Part shown: one piece after another, positions 1 to 7,589 of the stretch
How the letters are laid out: the number at the start of each line of letters is the position of its first letter
Position numbering within the stretch: position 1 is the first letter of the stretch
The notes under the pieces: generated by a model
Database searches by the model: none
Told to the model about the DNA's origin: nothing
Seen by the model: the letters and a program-made list of their open reading frames with translations, nothing else
IMG/VR virus record: IMGVR_UViG_3300010883_000449
Coordinates: 1 to 24,381 of that record
Direction: 5' to 3' (one strand)
DNA length: 24,381 nucleotides
Origin: a virus
Made by a program: the position numbers and the translations under genes

Positions 1-2
1 AT

Positions 3-3000
3 GTTGCTAGCTTCATTGATATGGATACGACCAACGTTAACGGCAAGCAGCGTGACTTGAAGATCGCTCAATCTCTTGATGATTGGGTTACTAGCGGGGG
101 TGTGACTGGCGACAAGGATTTCCAGTCTTCTGTTATCAACAGTTTAGATACTGAATCTGGTTTCACTAAATCTTCTGGTGGCATTCCTGAAGATAAGGTT
201 ACTGTCGGTAAGCACACGCCGTCGTATGTGCCTAATGCTGATGCCTTAAAGAAGTCAAAGCAGACTGATTTACCACTCAAGCAGGTCTTGTCGCAGACTG
301 ATGAGAACTATGCACAAAAGCGTACTGCTGCTGCGGAGTTGCTTGCTGAGGTGGGGACTGTTGATGCTTTGAATGATCCAGAGTTTATGTTAACCGACTT
401 TGATGTTAATGATGAAATGTTTGACGCTATCATGGACGGTTCCATTGAGCGCTATGCGGTGAACAGTCCTCCGAGTGCACATCCGGGTATTAATGCGCAA
501 GTTGGTTTCCCAACTAAGATGATTGTTGACAAGGAGACAGGTAATGTCTACTTCTTCAAGAAGCCCGCCCGTAACGACACAGAGCACTTGTCAGAATCTT
601 CAGCGGCGATTGTTGCACAGGATTTAGGACTCCCTGTCCCGAACGTTACGTTTGCTGGAAATGATTATCTTGTTAGCGGTGATGATGTGGCTCCTAACGG
701 TCAAAAAGTGACTAAGTTTGGTGATACGACAAACCGGCCTATGATTATCGAGCATGTGGGTAACGTTCTAGACCTGAACACAGGTTCTGGCTCAGGTCTC
801 AACCACAAGCAGTTGGGGGCCATGCTTGCTCAGCAATACTTGATTAGCGAGCCTGACAACCACGGTGACAACAGAATCTCTATGGTAGGTAAAGACAACA
901 AGACATCAATCTTCGCTTTTGATGCAGGAAAGGCGTTCCTTCCCCACGATGAGAAGTTTGGTGAACAGTTCTTCGGCTCTGCTTTCGGCCAGACTATTAG
1001 TGGGTATTCTCCAGAAGAGCGTAAGGCCATCATTGGTGAAGCGCAGAAAGCATTAAGCAATTTTGATGTTGTCGCTTCGCAGGAACGTATTAGGGATCAA
1101 GTTGAGGCCGGTAAGTTGACGGATGACGAGGCTGCCCGGTTGATACAAATTTCTGACTTTGTTGCTCAGCGCCACGGCTCATGGAAGACCACCATGGAGA
1201 AAAACTTTGCAGACGATATGCTTGGTGATATTGAATTGAATGAAGCGCTCTCGTCGTTCGGTAAATTCTCCGTAGATACGCCTGCGTTCACTCCGATGCT
1301 AGGTAAGACGGTTGATCCTTCTGCTGATCCTACAGACCCTAAATCTTATGCCTCCGGTGTGGGCAAGGTTGCAGCGGGAATGTCAGTTCCTGAGTCAACT
1401 GTGAAGAATATTCAGAGTGCTCCTGCGCAGACGGTTATTAAAGCATTAAATGCTAAGCGCCCAGATAATCAGTTGACAACTGAGCAGACTACACTAGATG
1501 GTCCTGATGTTGTTGGAAGTCAGATGTCTGTTACAGACGGAATGATGGTGAATGTGGGATCGTTTACGGACCCCAAGTTTGTTAAGGCTACTGAGTTTAG
1601 ATCACAGTTGGAAGATCATTCGTTTGATGAGATCGTAAAGTTCTTAGAAGCCAACCCTGAGAAAGTCTACAAGATTAACAATGGAACCGCTTCGTCAAGT
1701 GGGTGGAGTAAGGTAGTCCAGTTTGGTTCAGATGGTAGCGGAAACTCTATTTTGACCCTAAGCGTTGATGATGACAGCAAGGCTGCTTCGGGCAGTATTA
1801 CTGCGAGTGACTTGCACGGGGCGGAGATGTCTTCATCACATGGTGGTCTAAATGGTGCAGTGCCTAAAAATGCTGTGAATAATAATGATTTGTACGTTGT
1901 TGATTTTGGGGACGTTAAGGTTGTGTTGACACCTGATTCATTTGGACTCAATGGGCGTACTAAATCAAACATGCACAAGCAGTTGCGTGTTTTTGTTACG
2001 GGCGATTCCCGTGAAGAGATGAAGACTTCTCCACAAGATGTTATGGAGCGTGCTTTTGCTAACGTGGGTATTGATGCTTCTCCTCCTTCTGAAACCCAGA
2101 TACGTGATACGCTTGCTCGCAGATTCCTGCGTTGGACTTCAACGCCTCAGGCCAATGGTGCTCCGGGGTCGTCTGAAGGTTCACCGATGTACGGAGTCGG
2201 TTATGAGAAATCTGCGGTACAGAACACTGTGCTGAAGAGAATGGCTGATTGGGGGATTACTCCAAGCGATATTACTGTTCGTATGGATGCGGGTAAGCCG
2301 AATGTTGTTCTTTCGCCAGAAAAGGCTAAAGAGATTATTTATGCCAATAGTGGCGGGGTGGGTCCTGATGCGCTTGGCGATAATATGCCTCGTTACAAGC
2401 ATAACTTTTATAGCACGTCAGCTATTGGTAAACTGACCTCCTACGGCAGTTATATCTCGGAGGATGACATGGATACGGCAATTGGTATTCTTTACTTTGA
2501 CGGCTCTAGTTCGGGTGGCCTGGACCGCACCTTAAATATACCTTCCGGGTTTGCTAAAGGCCAGTCTGTTAATCAGGATATTGGTAATGGTAGTTCCGAA
2601 AACTTATACATGAGAGTAGAACAATCCACCGCAAGTACTCTTGACACCGGAGCATTTATGTACTTCCCGGACGATGGTGTTGCTGATATAGAAGCCCTGT
2701 ACATAATGTCGGACTCATATGGGCTGGAGCACCCCGCCGACCATATTCGGCCTTCATGGTCAAGGTCGGCAGGGAATACGCCGTTTGCGAAACTTTTCAA
2801 CAGTAACGAAGCGATTAATGACTATACTTCAAAGGGCCAGGTTAATTGGAGTAATGGAATCCTTAATATGGATACTAGCGAAAGTAAGACCACGCAAATT
2901 GAAAGCGCTGTGAGAAAAGCCAATATTCCAGTTGATGTATTGAACGCACAAAATGTGGTCTCTCGACGCACGAATGGTATGTATCAGATGTTAGTGTGGG

Positions 3001-3191
3001 TAAAGTCTCCTGATGGGCCTGTCGCATCTTGGGGTACTGAAGTTTCGACAAAAGAGTTGCTTGCTTCTCAAATGACTGGTAGACTTCCAGAGATCAAAAC
3101 TGTTGACAGTTCTGGCCGTAAACCGTGGCAGATATCTTCATCTGGAATCTCCACTTCAGTAACAGTCGATGATGACCCTGATGCATTGTGA
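3..3191 (+). CDS. Very large phage protein with kinase-like (HipA/PI-kinase type) region, 5' end outside window
   Basis: The frame is open to the window edge and the first in-frame ATG (position 21) has no Shine-Dalgarno, so the gene probably starts upstream; residues are counted from that Met (1056 aa). Residues about 165-320 resemble the catalytic core of HipA or phosphatidylinositol-kinase folds: a possible ATP-binding lysine in YFFKKP (180-181), an ESSAAIVAQ helix followed by LGLPVP, a catalytic-loop-like DNHGDN (279-284) and a metal-binding-like FDAG (D301). The rest, about 700 residues to the C terminus, is Ser/Thr/Gly-rich and acidic, and I recognise no domain in it. Its place ahead of the capsid genes suggests a virion-associated or injected protein, for instance fused to a portal-proximal head protein, but that is inference. 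The kinase resemblance is from motif order only and has not been tested by profile search. Confidence 0.75.
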   Translation, partial: VASFIDMDTTNVNGKQRDLKIAQSLDDWVTSGGVTGDKDFQSSVINSLDTESGFTKSSGGIPEDKVTVGKHTPSYVPNADALKKSKQTDLPLKQVLSQTDENYAQKRTAAAELLAEVGTVDALNDPEFMLTDFDVNDEMFDAIMDGSIERYAVNSPPSAHPGINAQVGFPTKMIVDKETGNVYFFKKPARNDTEHLSESSAAIVAQDLGLPVPNVTFAGNDYLVSGDDVAPNGQKVTKFGDTTNRPMIIEHVGNVLDLNTGSGSGLNHKQLGAMLAQQYLISEPDNHGDNRISMVGKDNKTSIFAFDAGKAFLPHDEKFGEQFFGSAFGQTISGYSPEERKAIIGEAQKALSNFDVVASQERIRDQVEAGKLTDDEAARLIQISDFVAQRHGSWKTTMEKNFADDMLGDIELNEALSSFGKFSVDTPAFTPMLGKTVDPSADPTDPKSYASGVGKVAAGMSVPESTVKNIQSAPAQTVIKALNAKRPDNQLTTEQTTLDGPDVVGSQMSVTDGMMVNVGSFTDPKFVKATEFRSQLEDHSFDEIVKFLEANPEKVYKINNGTASSSGWSKVVQFGSDGSGNSILTLSVDDDSKAASGSITASDLHGAEMSSSHGGLNGAVPKNAVNNNDLYVVDFGDVKVVLTPDSFGLNGRTKSNMHKQLRVFVTGDSREEMKTSPQDVMERAFANVGIDASPPSETQIRDTLARRFLRWTSTPQANGAPGSSEGSPMYGVGYEKSAVQNTVLKRMADWGITPSDITVRMDAGKPNVVLSPEKAKEIIYANSGGVGPDALGDNMPRYKHNFYSTSAIGKLTSYGSYISEDDMDTAIGILYFDGSSSGGLDRTLNIPSGFAKGQSVNQDIGNGSSENLYMRVEQSTASTLDTGAFMYFPDDGVADIEALYIMSDSYGLEHPADHIRPSWSRSAGNTPFAKLFNSNEAINDYTSKGQVNWSNGILNMDTSESKTTQIESAVRKANIPVDVLNAQNVVSRRTNGMYQMLVWVKSPDGPVASWGTEVSTKELLASQMTGRLPEIKTVDSSGRKPWQISSSGISTSVTVDDDPDAL

Positions 3192-3207
3192 CCGAAAGTA
3201 GATAGTT

Positions 3208-3666
3208 ATGGCTAATTTAAAAATTGTTGAAGAGTACAATCTGCCTCCGTGGGTAGACTTGGGTTTGGAATCCCCAAGTGGAACGTATATCTACCCAGTG
3301 ACAGTTGCTTTTACTGGGAAAGAAAACGGTAAAGGTATTAAACCCACATATGTAGGGATGAACCCCTTTGACGAGACTTTCGCATTTAGTGTGGGAGGCT
3401 TTGAGGTGCAGAATGGCAACCTTAGAACAAGCATACTCTATGGCACGGACCACGGTGTACGGAACTACAAGATTACTAAACTGTATTCAGAAGGCGACAC
3501 CATAGTTTTTGATGTGCGGCAAAGGCAGGACCCCGATTCGGAGACGGCCCCTAACCCTGACAAAATTATAATTAGGGAGTTGACCGAGCAAGAAAAAGAG
3601 TATGTGGCTAAGGTTGAGGAGCAGGATTTGAATTTTACGGTGGATCGCAGAGACGATTTATCATGA
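3208..3666 (+). CDS. Hypothetical protein, 152 aa
   Basis: I do not recognise this protein. It begins 16 nt after the large upstream gene, with only a weak purine stretch (gaaag) before the ATG, so it is probably co-transcribed with that gene. The composition looks beta-rich: alternating hydrophobic and polar residues through about 20-120, with Gly/Pro/Asn turns, followed by a charged C-terminal helix (about 122-140, rich in Glu and Lys). There is no signal peptide, membrane segment or cysteine cluster. Its stop overlaps the next start in an ATGA arrangement, so the two are translationally coupled. A small virion or decoration role is possible from position alone, with no domain to support it. 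Confidence 0.7.
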   Translation: MANLKIVEEYNLPPWVDLGLESPSGTYIYPVTVAFTGKENGKGIKPTYVGMNPFDETFAFSVGGFEVQNGNLRTSILYGTDHGVRNYKITKLYSEGDTIVFDVRQRQDPDSETAPNPDKIIIRELTEQEKEYVAKVEEQDLNFTVDRRDDLS

Positions 3667-4001
3667 TTTTTGCTTTTGACCTACCTATTACCCCTGTTCG
3701 GGCGATGGCTCTCCGGCAAGTCCGTCCTGCGGACAAGCAGTCTGTGGGTTATAGTCCGTTAGCGGCTGAACGTGTTTGGGCGTGGGACCCGAAGACTGAA
3801 ACACTCAAAGTCTTTCTGAAACCTGATTCGTTCGCTTCACGTGATCACAAAAAGTTTAAAAACGACTTCGGGGAACGTTCTGCTGCGGAGCAGTGGGAAA
3901 TTGTTGCTCGGGGTGATATGAAACCGAAATATATCCGCCAATTTGTCGATGATGCTGATTTGTTCAAAGACTTAGGGTGGGTTAAGTTGACAGACAAGTA
4001 G
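3663..4001 (+). CDS. Hypothetical protein, 112 aa
   Basis: I do not recognise this protein. The ATG overlaps the previous stop (ATGA), a typical phage coupling arrangement. It is a soluble, charged protein with a short hydrophobic start and no signal peptide or transmembrane helix. The middle (about 35-60) is WAWDPKTETLKVFLKPDSF, which could form a beta-hairpin. The C-terminal half looks helical and charged. The end of the reading frame contains the -35 box of the promoter for the next gene, so this gene probably closes the first transcription unit, although no terminator is visible after it. Confidence 0.68.
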   Translation: MIFAFDLPITPVRAMALRQVRPADKQSVGYSPLAAERVWAWDPKTETLKVFLKPDSFASRDHKKFKNDFGERSAAEQWEIVARGDMKPKYIRQFVDDADLFKDLGWVKLTDK

Positions 4002-4016
4002 GGGCTGTGTTATACT
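3987..4016 (+). promoter_or_regulatory. Near-consensus sigma70-type promoter with extended -10
   Basis: TTGACA at 3987-3992, an 18-nt spacer, and TATACT at 4011-4016 preceded by TGT (extended -10). The -35 lies inside the end of the upstream gene. The predicted start is near 4023, leaving a leader of about 20 nt with a strong GAAAGGAG ribosome-binding site before the ATG at 4045. It would drive the 116-aa, 396-aa and ferredoxin genes up to the terminator near 5938. Confidence 0.8.
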
Positions 4017-4044
4017 CGTAGGATTCTCACGAAAGGAGAAAAAT

Positions 4045-4395
4045 ATGTGGATGTACACAAAGCACGGCGCTTACTCAGTGGTTGAGCAATATTCGGGCGA
4101 GGGGATGGCGGTAAGAACCCGTCATCGCCAGTATCTCGAAAATTTGATGGAGGCGGCAGAGGTTTCACACGACATCGTTGTTACCCCAGATCGAGACTAC
4201 GAGTTCCGCATTGTGGTAAGCAAGGCGGAGTGGGATGTTATCGGAAAGTATTTGATTACTTCGATCACATACCCAGATTTTAAGACACATCTGAACCGGT
4301 CAGGATTTTTTGATGAATCGGTAGAGGAGAGTCACGCAATCTATATAGGCGCATATAATAGTTATGTGAAGAATTCTAATTCTATTTACGCTTAA
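4045..4395 (+). CDS. Small conserved protein of unknown function (MWM-TKHG type), 116 aa
   Basis: The ATG follows GAAAGGAG by 6 nt. The start MWMYTKHGAYSVVEQ, the central TPDRDYEFRIVVSKAEW (about 47-63) and the later YPDFKTHL resemble a short family I associate with actinobacteria and phages, whose members share an MW.xTKHGF start, a D-Y-x-[YF]-R stretch, a following Trp and a Y-x-[ND]-F-K motif. No function is known to me. There are no membrane segments or cysteines, and the fold looks mixed alpha/beta. It is the first gene of a unit with a very strong promoter, so it is probably expressed well and perhaps independently of the late structural genes. The family assignment comes from memory of the motif pattern. 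Confidence 0.75.
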   Translation: MWMYTKHGAYSVVEQYSGEGMAVRTRHRQYLENLMEAAEVSHDIVVTPDRDYEFRIVVSKAEWDVIGKYLITSITYPDFKTHLNRSGFFDESVEESHAIYIGAYNSYVKNSNSIYA

Positions 4396-4411
4396 CAACA
4401 TGGAGTAGAAA

Positions 4412-5602
4412 ATGGCAAAGGACCCCTTGGATGGTCAAACAGTACCTACAAAAAAGATGGCAGAGGAATTGTCACGTATTCTAGGCTGTTCTGGGGCGCA
4501 CCGTGTCGATGATGACACTTGGGGTCCTTGCCAATCTCCACGTGATTTGATGAAACTCATTGAGTTGGGTAACCCTGCTTTCCGTAACTGGAAAAAAAAT
4601 CAGACACGGAAGAAAGCCGTCGTAGACCTTATCAGCATGAAGGCTGCTAGGACTAAGGGTGTTTTCAAGAATCGTAGGGAAGCAGAAATGACTGCTGCTC
4701 GTCTAGGCTGTACCGGTGCTCATCAAGTTCGTCAGGGCGTCTGGGCACCTTGTGCTACACCAGAGGAGCACAATGCTGCACACGGTAATACTGGCTCTGG
4801 GCGCTCTCGGGTGTTGCGAGCACAGCGGCCCGCACGCCGTGTTGTTGTGAATGAGCGTGTTTGGGAAAATCTTCGGGAGCGTGGTCCTCGTGGGATTGAG
4901 ACTTTGCCGGGGGGTGGTTTGGTTTCAGCTAAGGAGGGTGTTGGCGATTCGTTTAAGCCTACTGCGGGTATGGTTGAAGAAGCAAAGAAGGGTCTTGAGT
5001 GGCGGCGTGAGACTGGTCGTGGTGGTACTATGATTGGTGTGGCCCGTGCCCGAGATATCTCTAACGACAAGAACTTGCCGTATGGTACTGTTAAGCGTGT
5101 CAAGGCATACTTTGATCGTCACCAGAGTGATTCTAAGGCTGAGGGGTATAGGCCCGGAGAAAAGGGATTCCCCTCTAATGGGCGAATAGCTTGGGCGCTT
5201 TGGGGTGGCGATGCCGGATACACTTGGGCTAAAAACATTGTTCAGCGAGTAGACGGTACTAAGAAGTCTTTTGACAGTATTGAGGAGAAGCGGTTTTATA
5301 CCAGGACTCGTCGGACAGAGTACGCTAAGCGTGGTATAGCACTGCCTGATGGATCGTATCCTATTCGGGATGTTGGTGATTTGCGGAATGCTATTCAGGC
5401 GTATGGCCTTGGTAAAGATCGGGCGGCTGTAAAACAACATATCATTAAGCGTGCCCGTACTCTGGGACGCACTGATTTGGTTCCTGCTGACTGGAAGACC
5501 CGAGAAAAAGCGGCTAGGCGTTATGGTCCGAATGATCAGAAGCCTCCTGCTAAGCCTTCAGAGCGAGTTCGTGGTGCAAGGCTAAGAGGGGTAGCGAAAT
5601 GA
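4412..5602 (+). CDS. Phage structural-cluster protein with duplicated Cys/His motif, 396 aa
   Basis: A basic, multi-part protein. The N-terminal part carries two copies of a short motif: LGC-S/T-GAH, four to six residues, W-x-PC (residues 24-40 and 98-114), each with Cys and His spaced C-x3-H-x9-C. Residues about 185-285 hold a Trp/Gly-rich domain (WRRETGRGG, GVARARDI, AYFDRHQ, GRIAWALWGGDAG) that I have seen in phage head-region proteins. The C-terminal part (about 305-365) resembles a frequent phage module, with ALPDGSYPI, RDVGDLRNAI, IIKRARTLG and a closing DLVPADW. The family is not functionally defined to my knowledge, and a role in head assembly is inferred from its place just ahead of the capsid gene. 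The ATG at 4412 follows a short ATGGAG purine stretch. Its stop overlaps the ferredoxin start by 4 nt. Confidence 0.75.
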   Translation: MAKDPLDGQTVPTKKMAEELSRILGCSGAHRVDDDTWGPCQSPRDLMKLIELGNPAFRNWKKNQTRKKAVVDLISMKAARTKGVFKNRREAEMTAARLGCTGAHQVRQGVWAPCATPEEHNAAHGNTGSGRSRVLRAQRPARRVVVNERVWENLRERGPRGIETLPGGGLVSAKEGVGDSFKPTAGMVEEAKKGLEWRRETGRGGTMIGVARARDISNDKNLPYGTVKRVKAYFDRHQSDSKAEGYRPGEKGFPSNGRIAWALWGGDAGYTWAKNIVQRVDGTKKSFDSIEEKRFYTRTRRTEYAKRGIALPDGSYPIRDVGDLRNAIQAYGLGKDRAAVKQHIIKRARTLGRTDLVPADWKTREKAARRYGPNDQKPPAKPSERVRGARLRGVAK

Positions 5603-5871
5603 AAGTATGGATAGATCAAGACCTCTGTACTGGTGATGGCTTGTGTGCTGAAATTGAGCCAGCTATCTTCGGGATGGCTGAAGATGGGCTTGCCTACGTT
5701 AAAGAAGTAGCGTGGCCCACGGTCTATTCTAAAGATGGTATAAATGCTTCGGAAGACCCTATCCTCCAGATGGCCGAAGGCGTTGCTGCTGTCCCTGATG
5801 ACAAACTAGAGTCTGTTATTGAGTCAGCCGAGGAGTGCCCTGGTGAGTGTATCTTTATTGAGGTTGGATAG
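5599..5871 (+). CDS. Small ferredoxin ([3Fe-4S] or Asp-ligated [4Fe-4S])
   Basis: A 90-aa soluble electron carrier. The cluster motif is CTGDGLC (C10, C16), with Asp13 where a classical four-Cys ferredoxin has its second cysteine. The last ligand is in ECPGEC (C80 followed by Pro, plus C84). The pattern C-x2-D-x2-C...CP matches single-cluster ferredoxins of the actinobacterial and Pyrococcus type. Known members pass electrons to cytochromes P450 or other oxidoreductases; no partner enzyme is in this window. Residues about 36-75 form a longer acidic insert than usual. The ATG overlaps the stop of the 396-aa gene (ATGA), so translation is coupled, and a strong terminator follows. C84 is an extra cysteine whose role is unclear. 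Confidence 0.9.
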   Translation: MKVWIDQDLCTGDGLCAEIEPAIFGMAEDGLAYVKEVAWPTVYSKDGINASEDPILQMAEGVAAVPDDKLESVIESAEECPGECIFIEVG

Positions 5872-5902
5872 TATTCTGTAGTCCTACCCCTTGGGCCGTT
5901 AG

Positions 5903-5938
5903 AGCCTCCGTCTGGTTCACACCGGCCGGGGGCTTTTT
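5903..5938 (+). terminator. Rho-independent terminator after ferredoxin gene
   Basis: Left arm AGCCTCCGTCTGG (5903-5915), loop TTCACA, right arm CCGGCCGGGGGCT (5922-5934). The stem has about 13 positions with one mismatch and two G-T pairs, and it runs into five T residues. It closes the ferredoxin unit 32 nt after the stop codon. Confidence 0.85.
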
Positions 5939-6174
5939 GGTTCTTGGAGTTGACACATCCACGTAGTACTCGCAGGTAGACTGGTTGATTCAACTGAGTG
6001 ATATACATTAAACTATATTTCAGTGCGGCATAAACAGATTATTACAAGAGTTCCCGTGATTGTCTTTACGTTGGTGCTAGCATAATAAGTGACTGGTTTC
6101 GCCCCCCATTATTTTTAATGTTGGGTCGCCTGTCATTAAACAATATGTAAAACTCAAACCTTAAGGAGATTAAC
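5939..6174 (+). promoter_or_regulatory. Regulatory region ahead of major capsid gene
   Basis: About 235 nt without a convincing open reading frame. It contains TTGACA at 5950-5955 with no -10 at normal spacing, a very AT-rich stretch at 6001-6020, a possible TTGTCT/CATAAT pair (6060-6086, short 15-nt spacer), and, nearest the gene, TTAAACAATATG at 6136-6147 preceded by TCGCCTG. The last element recurs before the tail sheath gene. The ribosome-binding site AAGGAGAT lies at 6163-6170. I cannot say which element is the true late promoter. Confidence 0.5.
6136..6147 (+). promoter_or_regulatory. Element TTAAACAATATG shared with sheath gene leader
   Basis: An exact 12-nt match to 14559-14570. In both places a TCGCC(C)TG block ends three nucleotides before it. 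It lies 27 nt before the capsid ATG. It could be a phage-specific late promoter core or a leader-RNA element. Confidence 0.5.
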
Positions 6175-7464
6175 ATGAGTTTTGATGAAAGTCGGCTCAA
6201 CGAACTGAAGAGTGCTCTAGACTCAAAAATGTCAGAGCAGGAACAGATCGCTGATTCAATTCAAATTGAGGGTGAAACCCTCATTGCGGACGATGAAAAG
6301 AAATCCGCTTTTCAAGGAAACATGACCCAGATTCGTGAAATCAAGGGTCTTATTGAAGACATGACTACCCTACGTGACGTGTCAGCATGGTCATCGGAGG
6401 CTGAGTACAAATCAGTCGCCGCTGAAGTTGCTGCCGGGTTTGAGGCAGAAGTTGCTCACAGCCGTGGTTCGGTTGGTAGTCAGTTCCTCAACTCAGATCA
6501 GTTCAAGTCACTTGAGGGTGGACGCAACGGTGTGAACATGTCTGCGCCTTTCGAGGCTAAGTCACTCCACACCAAGGACATCTACTCAGGATTGCCCACC
6601 GGCAACCCTTCGTCATTCGGTGGCGTCGAGCGTGATGGTATTGTTCCGATTGCACAGCGTCGTAGCCGTGTTCGTGACCTTTTCCCGGCACGCACGACCA
6701 ACGCTGCTGTCATCGAGTACTTCCGTCAGAGCGGCTTCACTAACAATGCCTCAGTTGTCCCTGAGTACGCCTCAGGCAACTTCGGTGCGAAGCCACATTC
6801 CACAATGACTTTCGTGGGCGAGCAGGCTCCTGTTCGTACCATTGCTCATTGGGAAGCAGCTCACCGGAACGTTCTCGCTGACGAGCCGCAGTTGCGGTCG
6901 ATCATCGACAACGAACTCCTTTACGGGCTTCGTCTGACCGAAGATAACCAGATTCTTTCCGGTGCTGGCACCGGTGAAGACCTTACTGGTATTCTCAACA
7001 CAACGGGGATTCAGACCTACTCATGGTCAGCAGGCGCTACGACTCCTGTTGCTGATACCAAGGCGGATGCTCTTCGTCGTGCGGCTACGTTGGCATATCT
7101 TGCCTACTACGGGCCGACCGGCATCATCGTCCACCCTGGTGACTGGGAAGACATCGAACTCACCAAGAACTCACAGGGCACGTATCTTCTTGCCATGTCA
7201 GTTGCTGGTGGCGCAGAGTCACGTGTCTGGCGTATTCCCGTCATTGACACGCCTGCCATCGCTGAGGGTACTGCTCTCGTCGGTGCGTTCGGTACTGGCG
7301 CTCAGTTGTATGACCGTGAAGCGGCTTCAATCCGTATTTCGGAACAGCATTCAGACTTCTTCGTCCGCAACGCCATCGTTGTGCTTGCCGAAGAGCGTCT
7401 GGCTCTCGCCGTGAAGCGGCCAGAGTCGTTCGTCAAGGTCACATTCGACGCAGCGCCAAGCTGA
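6175..7464 (+). CDS. Major capsid protein, HK97 fold
   Basis: A 429-aa protein, the usual size for an HK97-type capsid subunit made with an N-terminal delta domain. Residues 1 to about 80 are a charged helical stretch (SRLNELKSALDSKMSEQEQ onward) expected to act as an internal scaffold, removed by a maturation protease if one is encoded upstream. The body has the typical sequence order: VERDGIVPIAQRRSRVRDLF, an E-loop-like region with the EYFRQSGF strand, the spine helix ending ELLYGLRLTEDNQILSGAGTGEDLTGIL, and the P/A-domain segment HPGDWEDIELTKNSQGTYL. The last residues (LAEERLALAVKRPESFVKVTF) are typical of the family. Translation starts after AAGGAGAT with ideal spacing. It lies between two terminators, as expected for the most highly expressed virion gene. 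Confidence 0.95.
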   Translation: MSFDESRLNELKSALDSKMSEQEQIADSIQIEGETLIADDEKKSAFQGNMTQIREIKGLIEDMTTLRDVSAWSSEAEYKSVAAEVAAGFEAEVAHSRGSVGSQFLNSDQFKSLEGGRNGVNMSAPFEAKSLHTKDIYSGLPTGNPSSFGGVERDGIVPIAQRRSRVRDLFPARTTNAAVIEYFRQSGFTNNASVVPEYASGNFGAKPHSTMTFVGEQAPVRTIAHWEAAHRNVLADEPQLRSIIDNELLYGLRLTEDNQILSGAGTGEDLTGILNTTGIQTYSWSAGATTPVADTKADALRRAATLAYLAYYGPTGIIVHPGDWEDIELTKNSQGTYLLAMSVAGGAESRVWRIPVIDTPAIAEGTALVGAFGTGAQLYDREAASIRISEQHSDFFVRNAIVVLAEERLALAVKRPESFVKVTFDAAPS

Positions 7465-7500
7465 GTCGGGTAGCTAATACGAATCAAGGATAATTGATTG

Positions 7501-7528
7501 CCCCCGGTTCTTCGGAGCCGGGGGTTTT
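7501..7528 (+). terminator. Terminator with UUCG tetraloop after capsid gene
   Basis: A 10-bp stem, CCCCCGGTTC (7501-7510) with GAGCCGGGGG (7515-7524, one G-T pair), is closed by the extra-stable C(TTCG)G tetraloop and followed by TTTT. Confidence 0.95.
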
Positions 7529-7572
7529 CTCTTTCTGTTGTGATTGCCCTCTGGCTCCGGCTGGGGGGCTTT

Positions 7573-7581
7573 TGCTATACT
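7573..7581 (+). promoter_or_regulatory. Extended -10 promoter, probably leaderless
   Basis: TGC followed by TATACT (7576-7581), with the ATG 8 nt later at 7590. The transcript would start at or beside the ATG, and no Shine-Dalgarno is present. The -35 region is weak, which suits an extended -10. Confidence 0.65.
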
Positions 7582-7589
7582 AAGGTATT

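Noticed and set aside
4925-5440. 171-codon open frame on the minus strand
   Set aside because: It lies wholly inside the 396-aa gene, has no ribosome-binding site and its composition is that of a reverse shadow.
5950-5982. Promoter TTGACA ... TAGACT before the capsid gene
   Set aside because: The spacer is 21 nt and no -10 occurs at 16-18 nt.
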